A stretch of 64,000 nt of DNA from assembly GCF_048544455.1 (NCBI RefSeq), contig NC_133537.1, forward strand, positions 74,782,166-74,846,165. Reading direction: 5' to 3'. The position numbers were made by a program, and so were the translations under genes. Shown here piece by piece: positions 1 through 11,631 of this stretch. Below the pieces are notes generated by a model. That model worked only from the letters and a program-made list of their open reading frames with translations. It was not told the origin of the DNA and ran no database searches. This DNA is from Silene latifolia. Lineage: Eukaryota; Streptophyta; Magnoliopsida; Caryophyllales; Caryophyllaceae. Position 1 is the stretch's first letter; each line of letters opens with the position of its first letter.

Positions 1-869
1 TGTAGGATATTGAAATTGAGAGTGATCCCCGAGAAGAAGATTCCACCTGATCAATACGGATTCTTGTGCCCCTATGTTTTATCTTTATTTATTCTGGAAT
101 TCTCGTTCGAAGATCGGGTAGATTATATTGCTCAGCAATTGGCGACAACCAAGAAGCTGATTTTTGTCCCTTATAATGAAAAAGGGTAATAAACAAATTA
201 ATATTACGTTTCCCCCTACAATTGCATTTTCATAACTAATATATGTACTTGTTAATAATGATGATGTCTCTTGATGTAGGACTCAAAGGTGCTAGCAGCC
301 ATCATGCCGACAAAGAAGAAAGTTTTTTGGTTGGACTCTTTACATAATCAACCAAGCGAGACTTTTAAGCGCTTGATTAACAAGTAAGTTTATAATACTG
401 AATTATTTATAATAACATTAAGTTTTAATTTTTATTTATAGCAAAAAGCTCATTTTTGCCCCTAAAAAAAATGAGTTTATGCCTCCTTTTATTTTTTAAA
501 AAAAAGGGCCTTTGAGAAAAGAAGAGCTAACGATCAGGATCAACCCACGAAAGATTCTGATGATGGCCCTGATTTTATTACGATAACAGGGGTACGTGCT
601 CAAATACAATACATTAAGTGCAAAAATCTGTGTTTAATACTAATACAATACCTAAAGTTCAAGATTCTGATGTGAGCCTTCTATCGTCTGTTTGTTTTTA
701 TGTAATAATAGGCCCCTCGCCAGCCGGATAGCATACAATGTGGATACTACGTTTGTCGGTTCATGTTGGAGATTATTAGGCGAAAATATATCCTTATTCC
801 AGAAAAGGTTAGTAATTTAATAATGTTTTTATTACTTTTTGTAAATTAGAGCTGATGTTGTCTTGCTTG

Positions 870-2142
870 TGAAGGAAATGTAGATCTATATACATACTAA
901 CATACTCATATATGTCGAAATTAATTTGTCATAAAATTAAATACGGATTTTATGCATGCAAACAATATGATAAAATAGAGGAGAAATCATGTTCTTACAT
1001 TGGGATTTCGGTTTTATTGGGCACAAAAGAAATCTCCTTTTCTTTTGTTCTTGAGCTTTCCCTAAGATGGAAGAACAAGATCCAAGTATAGGATCTCTCC
1101 CTAAGCTTAATACCCAAGGCTTTCTCTTAATTCAAATTAATATTATAAGTACTAGTATAATATTAATCTAGTAGAAAATTAAACCAAAATATTTATAAAA
1201 CACTTAAATATTTCGGTTTTGATGAGAGAAGAAGAGAGGATTTTTATTCTCTCTAAAATTGTATTTTTGGATGATGGAATGAAATGAAATACACTATAAC
1301 ATTTTAGTGTTATTAGGTAAAAATTATAGAAAAAATCATGATGGGTTTTGTCTTCTCAAAACCGTGTAAGAGGAGGGATTTGGGGGAGCCAATGCATGGA
1401 AAAATTGTTCTTTACAATAAACAATAGAGTTGCATGGCTAGTGACTAGGGTAATCATCATGCCCTCCACTAATTACAATCAACATATAATTAGCTTAAAA
1501 ACCCTCTAATTTTCGGCCCATTTGATAATATGGATTCCATATTATTTTTGTCAATTGTCAATATGTCACATGTCATATGTGACATAAATTTGTTATGTAT
1601 TTTTAACATATTAAAAATCAACGTATTAATAAAAATACGTCACATACAAAAATCGACTTAGTAATTTCATAATTACTTGTGCCAAAATATTTTACCATTT
1701 ATAAATCACAACAGATTGTATTTATAATAATTCATTCAATTTCGATTGTTTCTTTAAACATTTATTTCATCCGAGTAATGATACAATTCAATTACTCAGA
1801 CCGTATCTCATTTAATCACATTTCAATTTGATACGTAAATTTTACTTCCAAAATCGTCCGTCAATTTTCAAGTAATTTAATTAACTCGTAACATTATACG
1901 ATTAATTAAATAATCAATTAAGAGTGTTGCCCTATAGGTATGACCTAGGGGGTCAACTGATCACCACCGTCGCACGACAGTAATGTCAAACTCTAGTCAG
2001 CCAATAATTACCGATATATGTTGACCAGTTGACAGTAACAAAATTACTTCCCAATTGTACTCTTTATAATGAGATTTAAACATGTGATCATTATTATCAA
2101 CAGTCGTGATCGCATTATTGTCGGAGGACACATATTCCAACA
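870..2142 (-). repeat. 3' LTR of gag-only Copia element
   Basis: This is the copy of the 1273 bp LTR nearer the window start. On the minus strand it opens TGTTGGAATATG immediately after the polypurine tract AAGTGGGAGAT (just above 2142) and closes CCTTCA. Its outer flank is the GCTTG duplication. Confidence 0.92.
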
Positions 2143-5100
2143 ATCTCCCACTTGTCCTCGACAAAGTGCCACCAATTCTCTTGTCCTATTACTATCTCCC
2201 ACTCAATGCAAGGTGTCTTTCAGGTCGTACTTGCAAGTGATCATATCGAGAGTGGTTTCCTCGATCTGGAGAATAACTGATTGACCGGACTTATCTATCA
2301 TAGATACTTTCCGAGCGTGGCCACGCATTTCCAGTTCATTACTCCTCGAGTGGCCCTGAGATATTGTTATAACCCTGACTAGGGGTGGACAATTCCTATC
2401 GCACTCAATCCCTTCGACTAGCCACAGCCATCATAACCCAAAATATGCCCATTTGACCCCATTTACGAAGGTCGTAGTAACACAAATCAAAGTTAATCTG
2501 AAACTGTGCCATCTTAGGCGAATAGTCTTTAGTCAAAAGAATCGACTCATTTGAATACTATAGTAACTCTCGCCACGACCAGGCTATATAAATTTGCCAG
2601 AACTCTATAAGCGGTCATTAGGCCCGACAAAATGTTCCTAATGATCGCCTATGTGATCGACTAGTCATCTCACATGACTCTATGGCACTTGAACTTGCCA
2701 TCAATTGCATCACACTCTAGTCACTTCGAGACGTCACCTCATACAAGTAACTATGGGCAAATACAATGTTAATCCATGTTCACTTTAACGGGGTTCAATT
2801 GTCTCTACAACCCGTTTGGATATAACAATGTGCAAGGTGAGTTAATAATAACTCAAACGACAAATGTCGACATCACACTCGGGTAGTTAATATCATATTA
2901 CAACCTTGTGATGTATATCATAAGTGTAAACACTTATTGATTGCAATAGAAGTTTAACATCCCATGTGTCCATGTGTTCAAACTTCTTACACTTGCAATT
3001 TCCTTTACATTCATGTTCTCTCTCATAGCATGAATCTTACCAAGTACACATCAAGGTTCCCGACCTTGGTTTTGGTTCTTTAACTTGAAAGAACTTTCTT
3101 ATCGACTATCACATAACGAACGAATTTGTGATGAATGATATAACTTGTACTGATCAAGTATTCCATCCACACACAATGCACTAGGTATATGTTTTGTAGA
3201 ATCTTGTAACAATTGACAAGATTATTTAGCTTAGCACTTCTCACAAGTCCTAGCTTAACTAGGAAAGATTGATTTTTTGAATAACCTCTTATTCAACCAA
3301 GCATCTTTCCAAAAACTTCTCATTTCTCTTTCTAGGCATGAAAGAATTGGAATTCTCATAAATCCTCATATGTTCTCGGATTTTCTATAATATGTGCAAC
3401 CTCTTCACACACACAATAGAGCATTCCGTCAAACACTGAAATCGCTCATCGGATTCTACTTGAGAATGCATGACGTTTCTATTATGGCTCACCAATCAAT
3501 CATCATGCTTTTATGCATATGATTCATAATTGGACATGTACATGATTATTCTAATGGCGGAAACATTAGTTACTAATAATCATGATATCAACCGTTCATA
3601 GGTTCAATGAACGACCATGACTGCTAATGGCAATTCCATTTTCATCTACATGAATAACCTATGTGAATGTTGATACGATGTGTATCTCTTAATACTAATC
3701 CAACATCCCTTGATGTAATTGGATTCATCATAGTCCATTTTCATCCAGAATTGAAAACTCAAAAGCTTCTTTATGAAAGAAGGTATTAGCTCGTCATTCT
3801 TTAATGAGTAATGAGTTTTATACATTCAAGGATGATAGCTCCCACTAAATTCCATGTCTTCACATGAGAATTTCCTAACTCCCACTCAATTCTACACATT
3901 TCGAAATTAACTTCTCAATCGAAATTTATTCATAATTGAAATATAAATTGCATTGCCAAGTTATTAGGATAAAACCATATATGTTCCCATCATATCCTTT
4001 CAAAATACCTATTTTGAAGTGGTCTCATCTTAACCTTATGGAAAGAGATTTTAAATCTCCAACACACTCATGTCATAATGATGTGTAGCAATGTCATTAT
4101 TCAAGTATAAACAATTACTAGAATACGTCCTTCGCAAATACCCTTTTGGAAGGAGGTTTAACCATTTCATAGTGAGGTTAAGTAATGACATTTGCGTGGT
4201 TAAAACTTGGCCATTGAAGATATCGGTATATCAATCTTTGCAACTCGATCATAACTAGTATGTTACTATGATTCATTTAGGCTCTTAAGTAAATCTCAAG
4301 GTTGAAACTATTGGTCAAATATTTCATAAACTTAGTCAAAACTTGTTGAGACTTTACATTAGTCATTTTCTTCCAAAACCTTCTTTTGGTCTCCTCGTGT
4401 AGTTATCTTGAGAATATACTCTTATGATTACTTCACTTGGTCTCTTTAGTCATATAGAGCTAACATGAGACTATAGATCTCATCTATTCGGCATACTATG
4501 TAAATAGTTATACCTTCATTCAAATCATTCTCTCTTGCGTAGATCTTCATTTACACAAGTACACAATTTTATCTTGCCTTGTGTGTTGTGTCCTCATTTT
4601 TCTCCCACTCTATCTTTAGAATAAATACACTAAACATTCAAAGATAGCATATGAGACACAAATTAATGATGTTGAAGTATAAGGAGAACTATCTCATAGA
4701 TAGACTAATAGTTCTTGATTTCAAATGTGTTCTTGGTGGTCGACATTCCTTTAAGAGAGTTCATAGACTCAAAATCGCTTTATAAATGATCATACACAAG
4801 CTTTAAGCATGTGGACATATAATGAAACCCGTCATTATATTTGTCTATTAGATCACTTTAAGTGAATAATCTTATGTTCCTAAGAGCAAGCATTTAAAGA
4901 TGAAAATTTAGAACATAAAGGATAAATGATAAAACGGGTGACTTGGGTTGCAAACCAAGTCACCATCATCCAAAATACAAACCATTATCCAAAATACTTT
5001 TCCATGTCGAATACGGAAACTTAAAGTTCTAAAGATTCAAAACATAAATTAAAGTAAGACAATGAAAAGCAAAACTCCATAAAAGCTATCCATAGCTTCT

Positions 5101-5242
5101 CCATGGTTTTTCATGCTTGCTTTTCCTTTCCTTTGTCTTTGCTTGGTGGAGGCCCTATTTACAATAAAAAGGGAGATACATTATCACAACTTTGCATCAT
5201 AATACCATAGTTGAATTAGAAACATAAAAGAAGGATAGTCAT
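2143..5242 (-). other. Noncoding 3' region replacing pol in the Copia element
   Basis: About 3.1 kb lie between the gag stop and the 3' LTR. All frames are stop-rich, and none of the expected landmarks of Copia pol (integrase HHCC, RT YVDDM-like, RNase H) could be seen. The polypurine tract abuts the LTR at 2143-2155. Confidence 0.7.
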
Positions 5243-6142
5243 TTACCTCTTTGGAGTGATCTTTCCAGCTTTGATATCACCAAGGTATTTGGAACAATTT
5301 CTTTTCCAATGTCCCATGCCATTACAATAATGGCATTTATCAAGAGGACCCTTCTTGACTTTTGAGATGCTAGCTTCACAAGACTTAGCTTTGGTGAATG
5401 TGGGAGCTTGCTTCTTTCCCTTTCTCCCATTCTTCTTGAACTTCCCCTTACTTTTAGTGCTTATGTTAAGCACATCCTTGGGAGGGTTCACATTTAACCC
5501 CATGTCCCTCTCGGCTTGCACAAGTAACTTGTGCAACTCCTCAAGAGACACATCCTTGTCTTACATGTTGAAATTCACCCGGAATTGCACATATGCCTTG
5601 ACTTTGGACAAGGAGTGTAGAATCCTATCTACGATGAGTTCTTTGGGGATTTCAACCTTTTGAATTTTCAAGGTCTCGACAAGCTCCATGAGTTTGAGCA
5701 CATGAGGGCTAACCTTTTGGCCCTCTTTGAAGTCGAGATCAAAGAATGCCGCGGCCGCCTCATATTGGACGATCCGCGGAGTTTGTGAAAACATGGTCAC
5801 AAGTTTGGAGTAAATCTCATTAGCATTGCCCATTTTAAAGGCTCTCCTTTGGAGGTCCGCCTCCATCGCAAATATCAAGACATTTTTCATTGCGGCGGAC
5901 TCCTTTTGGTAAGCCTCATATGCTTCCCTAGTGGCCGCGGTGGACCTAGTGGAGGGTTCGGGTGGAGAGGCCTCAGTAAGGTAACGAAGCTTGTCGTCAC
6001 CTTCGGCCGCTAATTTGAGTTGGGCATCCCATTCAAAGAAATTTGACCCATTCTTTTCAAGTTTACATCGATCCATAAAGGATCGGAGCCAAGACGAACT
6101 AGCGAGAGGTGTGGCATTAGGAGTTGGTGTTGGTGTTGCCAT
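5243..6142 (-). pseudogene. Copia gag with one in-frame stop
   Basis: A UBN2-type Copia Gag of about 300 codons. Residues 1-193 start MATPTPTPNATPLASS and contain the helical capsid-like region (WDAQLKLAAEGDDKLRYL, then ALRR-like AFKMGNANEIYSKL). A TAA at 5563-5561 interrupts the frame, which then continues unbroken (DKDVSLEELHKLL) to a CCHC zinc knuckle CHYCNGMGHWKRNC near residue 275, and ends AGKITPKR. No pol domain follows. The stop would cut Gag before its RNA-binding knuckle. A CAA to TAA change would explain it, but that is a guess. The rest of the frame is intact, in keeping with a recent loss. Confidence 0.85.
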
Positions 6143-8383
6143 TTGTTATGAAAAAGAAGTGGTCTACAAAACAAAATAGAAGGAGTAAAACAAATGTCGT
6201 TTTAATAATACTCGTAAAAATGTATGATTTAAACAAGTTTTATGCATTTTTCTAGTGACCTTTACCCAACTAGATAAATGATTCCAAGACCCAAATTCAT
6301 ATCAACTTAGGCACGGGGTAGCCGATGCAACCTTTATCAATATAACTCGGTGGATTAACCTTTTAATCGATTCTACTTTTAGAACTCTTGGTCGATAAAA
6401 TTACTCTAATGTTTATCTATAGCCCAAAACACATCAACAAGGGCACGGGGTAGCCGATGCAACCCTTATCAATAACTTTTGTTGAGTTCAATCCAAATTT
6501 CGAATAAATGTGTCCATTATCCAAACCCACATCAACTTGGGCACGGTGTGGCCGATACATCCCTTATCAACATGAATTCGGTGGATTAACATTCATCACC
6601 CACTTCCCCTACGTAACAAGGTTTGTACCCCGCTGGGGCCGAGCGCACTCCCTCGCGAAATAGGTTTTCATGGTTTCTACTATTTGGTAAGGCTATGTCT
6701 CAATTGTTTGTTTTAGCGAGAGGTCATGTCAATTTATTATCTATCACGTTTTAAGTGAACTAAAGCGGTGAACTACGATAATTTTAATTGACACGGTCGA
6801 TAAACTCGATAAAATAACAATGCATGTTTAGTTATGGCGATTTAGCGATGCATGTGACATAAAATAAAATGCAAGCATAAAGATAAATAAATCCTAGTAT
6901 GGCCTTTCCTAAAATAGAAAAACTATTTAACTATTACATATTCGGAAACCAACTCCATTGGTCCCTTGAACTTCGGTTGAGGCACGCATCTCGAGGTAAC
7001 ACCGTCTTTATGTATCGCCATTCTTGAAGAAATCCGTCTTTGGGAACTCCGGAATGAATAAAATTACATAATAAATTACATAATTTCCTATTATACATAT
7101 GTAACTAAAATAAAATAAATCTATTAAATTACAAAACGGTGATACGAGATCACAATAAAATTACAACCGAATCGATATTCCCATACATTTCGGGAAATAC
7201 CAATTAAAATCTAAGGCCATACTAAGTAAAATTACATAATTCAAAAATTACATAAATTAAAATTATGACAATCATAAAGAAAAATGCAGCATTATAATAT
7301 GTATGAACATGCTCAATTTTATGCTAAATCGCCTTTAATTAGCCAATATCGTATATTACTTGGTTTTTACGGATTTGCGTGATTTCAACATTTTATAATC
7401 ACAAAAATACATAAACTCATATTTATGCATAAGTTAATTACCCTAACCTCTTAGGACTCAAAATTTAGTCTTCACTAATAATTTGACCATAATTAACCCA
7501 TATTTTATAAAATTTCTTCATAAATGGACCAAAAATTACAAAAATAAGCCATAAACTTCAAATAAATCACAAAATTTCAAATAAATTCAAAATTTGAAAT
7601 TTAAATTCATGAACATTATGGAAAAATAACATGACACTCATAATGTTCAAAATCTTAGGTTAAAAATTTCGAAATTTTTCCGGAAAAACAATGTTGCGGT
7701 TTATCGATTTTTAATAAAATAATCATAAAAACATGGAAAAATTATATTCACTAACTTTTCAATTTTAGATCTGAAAAAATATAATAAAATGCAACATTAG
7801 ACGTTTTTCCTAAGTCCTAGATTATGTTTTATTAATTTTCCACTAATAATGTCACTATTTATGCTATTTTTCTTCAAAAATTCATAAATCATGCAAAAAG
7901 ACTTCTTTATAGCCAATTATTTTACACACATCTTGTAAAATTTCATGTGACAACATATTAATTTTCTATGACCAGATTCGAAATTTAACTCATATTAACC
8001 TATTTTTCACTTAAATCCGAATTTAATAATGAAAAATTCATTTTTCGAGCATAACAAGTCCAAAAATTATGAAAATTTACAGGTTATCTAAAAATAATAT
8101 ATGTGACAACATATCCAAAAATCAACTTAAAATTCGAAGTATAGCTAATTTTAGACCAAAAATGAAATTTTTACTCATAAAATCATATTTAAATGCCATT
8201 ATTGTAAAATATGAACAATAAAAATCCGAAATATTAACCAAAATATCCTAAAACATTTTAGGACCTGAAATATTAACATGCATGGATTAATTTCGTGATA
8301 TCTCATAATAACACAAATTTTTCAAGTTTTATATGTTATTCTTATAACTCGGAAAAACTTTTAACCGATTTGCATGCAAACAA
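6143..8383 (-). other. Long noncoding leader of the Copia element
   Basis: About 2.2 kb of AT-rich sequence between the primer-binding site and gag, with no open frame of note. Apart from the tandem repeats at 6280-6610 no structure was recognised. Confidence 0.7.
6280..6610 (-). repeat. Tandem repeats in the Copia leader
   Basis: Three copies of a block of roughly 110-130 bp centre on GGGCACGGGGTAGCCGATGC (near 6311, 6444 and 6538), each followed by AACCCTTATCAA and then sequence like GGTGGATTAAC. They lie in the transcribed leader upstream of gag. Confidence 0.75.
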
Positions 8384-8403
8384 CCGTGGCTCTTGATACC
8401 GAT
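8384..8403 (-). promoter_or_regulatory. Primer-binding site (initiator Met tRNA type)
   Basis: Next to the 5' LTR the minus strand reads CGGTATCAAGAGCC. This resembles the usual plant Copia site TGGTATCAGAGCC with one extra A, and it fixes the element's orientation. Confidence 0.7.
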
Positions 8404-9676
8404 TGAAGGAAATGTAGATCTATATACATACTAACATACTCATATATGTCGAAATTAATTTGTCATAAAATTAAATACGGATTTTATGCATGCAAACAAT
8501 ATGATAAAATAGAGGAGAAACCATGTTCTTACATTGGGATTTCGGTTTTATTGGGCACAAAAGAAATCTCCTTTTCTTTTGTTCTTGAGCTTTCCCTAAG
8601 ATGGAAGAACAAGATCCAAGTATAGGGTCTCTCCCTAAGCTTAATACCCAAGGCTTTCTCTTAATTCAAATTAATATTATAAGTACTAGTATAATATTAA
8701 TCTAGTAGAAAATTAAACCAAAATATTTATAAAAAACTTAAATATTTCGGTTTTGATGAGAAGAGAAGAGAGGATTTTTATTCTCTCTAAAATTGTATTT
8801 TTGGATGATGGAATGAAATGAAATACACTAAAACATTTTAGTGTTATTAGGTAAAAATTATAGAAAAAATCATGATGGGTTTTGTCTTCTCAAAACCGTG
8901 TAAGAGGAGGGATTTGGGGGAGCCAATACATGGAAAAATTGTTCTTTACAATAAACAATAGGGTTGCATGGCTAGTGACTAGGGTAATCATCATGCCCTC
9001 CACTAATTACAATCAACATATAATTAGCTTAAAAACCCTCTAATTTTCGGCCCATTTGATAATATGGATTCCATATTATTTTTGTCAATTGTCAATATGT
9101 CACATGTCATATGTGACATAAATTTGTTATGTATTTTTAACATATTAAAAATCAACGTATTAATAAAAATACGTCACATACAAAAGTCGACTTAGTAATT
9201 TCATAATTACGTGTGCCAAAATATTTTACCATTTATAAATCACAACAGATTGTATTTATAATAATTCATTCAATTTCGATTGTTTCTTTAAACATTTATT
9301 TCATCCGAGTAATGATACAATTCAATTACTCAGACCGTATCTCATTTAATCACATTTCAATTTGATACGTAAATTTTACTTCCAAAAATCGTCCGTCAAT
9401 TTTCAAGTAATTTAATTAACTCGTAACATTATACGATTAATTAAATAATCAATTAAGAGTGTTGCCCTATAGGTATGACCTAGGGGTCAATCGATCACCA
9501 CCGTCGCACGACAAGTAATGTCAAACTCTAGTCACCAATCATTACCGATATATGTTGACCAGTTGACAGTAACAAAATTACTTCCCAATTGTACTCTTTA
9601 TAATGAGATTTAAACATGTGATCATTATTATCAACAGTCGTGATCGCATTATTGTCGGAGGACACATATTCCAACA
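8404..9676 (-). repeat. 5' LTR of gag-only Copia element
   Basis: Second copy of the 1273 bp LTR, ending at 9676 beside the second GCTTG. Differences from the other copy include changes near 8521 and 8627 and small indels near 8760 and 9485-9535. Confidence 0.92.
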
Positions 9677-9943
9677 GCTTGCTGCTATACCATGATGTTG
9701 CTATGCAGTATTTGATGTTGTTACAATAATGTCTTGTCTTTGTTTTTTCCGCAGTATGTAATCAACCCTTCACAAGAGATTCAGCCGTACTCAAGTGTAG
9801 ATATAGACGAGGTAAGGGACATGTTGGGCAAATACGTCTTAGAAAATACAAATGCATGATACTCAGAGTTTAGATCAGCTTATTAGTAAATTTTTTGTTG
9901 AAGTTAGGGAATGATTAATTCATGTAAATTTAACTCCTTGTAA

Positions 9944-9944
<1 letters not shown>

Positions 9945-9999
<55 letters not shown>
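9945..9999. repeat. (TA)n microsatellite
   Basis: About 55 bp of uninterrupted TA dinucleotides lie just downstream of the last Ulp1-like exon. The open frame that runs through it on the minus strand (Tyr-Ile repeats) is an artefact. Confidence 0.95.
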
Positions 10000-10003
<4 letters not shown>

Positions 10004-10129
10004 ATTCTTTGTTGTGGTTGAATTGAATCTATTGAGTTCGATGAACCCAAATTTGTGATTTATCTTTGTCTTTGGTATATGGTGTTTCTTTGCGATATAT
10101 GCAGGTTTTTGAATGGCATGAAACAAATT

Positions 10130-10670
10130 TAATTTTTAAAAACATTAGGAGTTCGTAATAAAAACGGTTACTAAAAAAAACCGTTGTGAAGACCTTTAAC
10201 AACGGTTACTAAAAAATAACCCGTTGTGAATACCTTTCACAAATACCGCGCATAATATTCAACAACAGGTTTTAAACGAAGAACCGTTGTTAAAAGTCTT
10301 CACAATTTTGGAGGGAAAGTTACAACAACGGGTTTTAAACTAAGAACCGTTGTTACTACAAATTTCAACAACGGGTATGTAGCATATACCCGTTGTTACT
10401 ACAAATTTCAATTTTGGAGGGAAAGTTACAACAACGGTTATACATATGACAACCGTTGTTATATTATTCCCACCAAATTTTTGAAACACTTTCCACAACG
10501 GCTTACACGCAACAACAACGGCTTTTAACCGTGGTTAATACTTTCGACAACGGTTTAAGTAAATAACCTAACCATTGTAAATACCTTTTACAACGGCCGC
10601 TTTAACAACGTCCGCTTTTTGTTTTTACAACGATTTTTACCCGTTGTTATAGCCTGTATCTGTAGTAGTG
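10130..10670. repeat. CACTA subterminal repeats and terminal inverted repeat
   Basis: Short motifs AACAACGG and CCGTTGTT (with AACGGTTTT variants) recur many times in both orientations, often as inverted pairs 10-40 bp apart, and end in the terminus at 10646-10670. In En/Spm-type elements such subterminal motifs bind the element-encoded DNA-binding protein. That role is inferred here from the position and orientation pattern only. Confidence 0.85.
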
Positions 10671-10786
10671 TATTGACCCTAAATCTTGTCTCAACTTATT
10701 ATTAGCTTGCGGTTTATTTTACTTTTACATTATATATCGATCAGTGCTTCCGTTTCGTGTGGGAGATTGGAGCTTATTTCCCAACA
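10671..10786 (+). repeat. Truncated first LTR
   Basis: The last 116 bp of the LTR (TATTGACCC ... TTCCCAACA). It matches 15604-15719 closely and is cut on its left by the CACTA terminus. Confidence 0.9.
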
Positions 10787-10788
10787 AG

Positions 10789-10802
10789 TGGTATCAGAGC
10801 CA
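10789..10802 (+). promoter_or_regulatory. Primer-binding site, first internal region
   Basis: TGGTATCAGAGCCA, two bases after the LTR, is the classical initiator Met tRNA priming site of plant Copia elements. Confidence 0.9.
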
Positions 10803-10844
10803 CTTCGGCTCGGTCCGAGTGGTCTGGTGGTTTGATCGGTAGGG

Positions 10845-11631
10845 ATGTCAAATATAGGGTCTCAGTTTGGAGTACCAAAATTTGATGGTAAAAGTAGTTT
10901 CACCCTCTGGCAGAGGAGGATGAAGGATCTCCTGGTACATCTTGGCTTGGCTAGAGCCTTGAAAGGAGATGAAGGCAAGCCAAAAAAGTTGAGTGATGCC
11001 GACTGCGAGGAGGTGTGTACTAAGTGTGCTAGTACCATCAGGTTGTGCATCTCGGATTCCATCATCAACTGTGTTCTTGACGATGACTCTCCATCTAGGA
11101 TATGGGAAAAATTGGAAAAGCTTTACATGGCGAAAAGCTTAACCAATAAGTTGTTGCTAAAGCGACGGTTATATCGGTTGCGGATGGACGAGGCGGAAAA
11201 TCTCATTGGACATGTCAATTTGTTCAATGGACTGTTAGATTAGTTGAAGAAGATCGATGTTAAGGTTGAGGAGGAAGATAAAGCGTTGTTACTCCTCAAC
11301 TCTCTCCCGGATACATACGAGACGTATGTGGATACGCTTCTGTGCGGAAAGGATACCATTACCATGGAGGAAGCACAGGCAGCATTGTTGTCTTTTGATG
11401 CGAGGAAGAAGGACAAGGATGGAAAGCGAAGCGACATCTCAGTGATGGTTGCTCGGGATGGGAGAGGACGATCGTCTAACGAGGATTATGGATCGAAGCA
11501 TGGCAAGTCTCGATCCAGGAACACTTCTCGGAATGATGGAGTAAAGTGTTACAAGTATGGTGACATTGGGCACATAAGGCGGAATTGTCCTAGGAAAGAT
11601 GTGCCGGATAACAATGGTGACGCCAACTTGG
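10845..11631 (+). pseudogene. Copia gag, first internal copy, interrupted
   Basis: Gag starts MSNIGSQFGVPKFDG and includes the FTLWQRRMKDLL and LLNSLPDTYETYVDTLL blocks of Copia Gag. A TAG at 11241-11243 stands where the second copy has GAG (Glu). After it the frame reopens and reaches a zinc-knuckle-like CYKYGDIGHIRRNC. The second Cys of the CCHC box is Tyr, as in the other copy. Just after the knuckle the gene is cut by a solo LTR at 11632. The continuation, with a repeated piece of the knuckle region, resumes at 13997. Confidence 0.85.

Larger units (their letters stand above)
870..9676 (-). mobile_element. Gag-only Copia LTR retrotransposon (TR-GAG type), complete
   Basis: Two direct LTRs of identical length (1273 bp) begin TG and end CA and are flanked by the perfect 5 bp duplication GCTTG (865-869 and 9677-9681). 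On the minus strand the order is 5' LTR (8404-9676), primer-binding site, about 2.2 kb leader, gag (6142-5243), about 3.1 kb without coding sequence, polypurine tract and 3' LTR (870-2142). Protease, integrase and reverse transcriptase are absent, so transposition would need proteins from an autonomous relative. By eye the LTRs differ at about 15 positions plus a few indels (near 1.5%), indicating a fairly recent insertion. It lies in an intron of the CACTA-borne Ulp1-like gene. Confidence 0.93.
1..9859 (+). pseudogene. C48 (Ulp1-like) protease gene of a CACTA transposon, broken
   Basis: The C-terminal half of a cysteine protease of the SUMO-protease (Ulp1/C48) type, as carried by plant transposons, lies in five exon-like blocks: 1-185, 280-383, 507-591, 712-807 and 9755-9859 (stop TGA 9857-9859). 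Splice phases of blocks 2 to 5 agree. The FWLDSL block has the family Asp, and QPDSIQCGYYVCRFM holds the nucleophile Cys and the upstream Gln. The family His-Trp pair should fall at the start of block 2. There the sequence reads DSKVLAA instead of HW-KVLA-like, and block 1 (phase 2) does not join in frame to block 2: the direct join meets TAG after a few codons. The gene therefore looks dead by frameshift and loss of the catalytic His. The last intron (808-9754) contains a whole Copia element. The 5' part is outside the window. Confidence 0.75.
1..10670 (+). mobile_element. CACTA (En/Spm) DNA transposon, right-hand part
   Basis: The element ends at 10670 with the inverted form of CACTACTACAGATACAGGC, a typical CACTA terminus, and the 540 bp before it are packed with subterminal repeats. 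The right flank starts TATTGACCC. An uninterrupted copy of the same target at about 15600 reads GGGTATTGACCC, so the element was inserted into the LTR of a Copia element and the 3 bp duplication is probably TAT. The left end lies before position 1. Cargo visible here is the Ulp1-like gene; no transposase is in view. Confidence 0.85.

Noticed and set aside
2069-2284. Open frame across the LTR boundary at 2142
   Set aside because: It spans the LTR and the polypurine tract on the wrong strand of the Copia element and resembles no protein.
9920-10126. Open frame with Tyr-Ile repeats
   Set aside because: Produced by the TA microsatellite.
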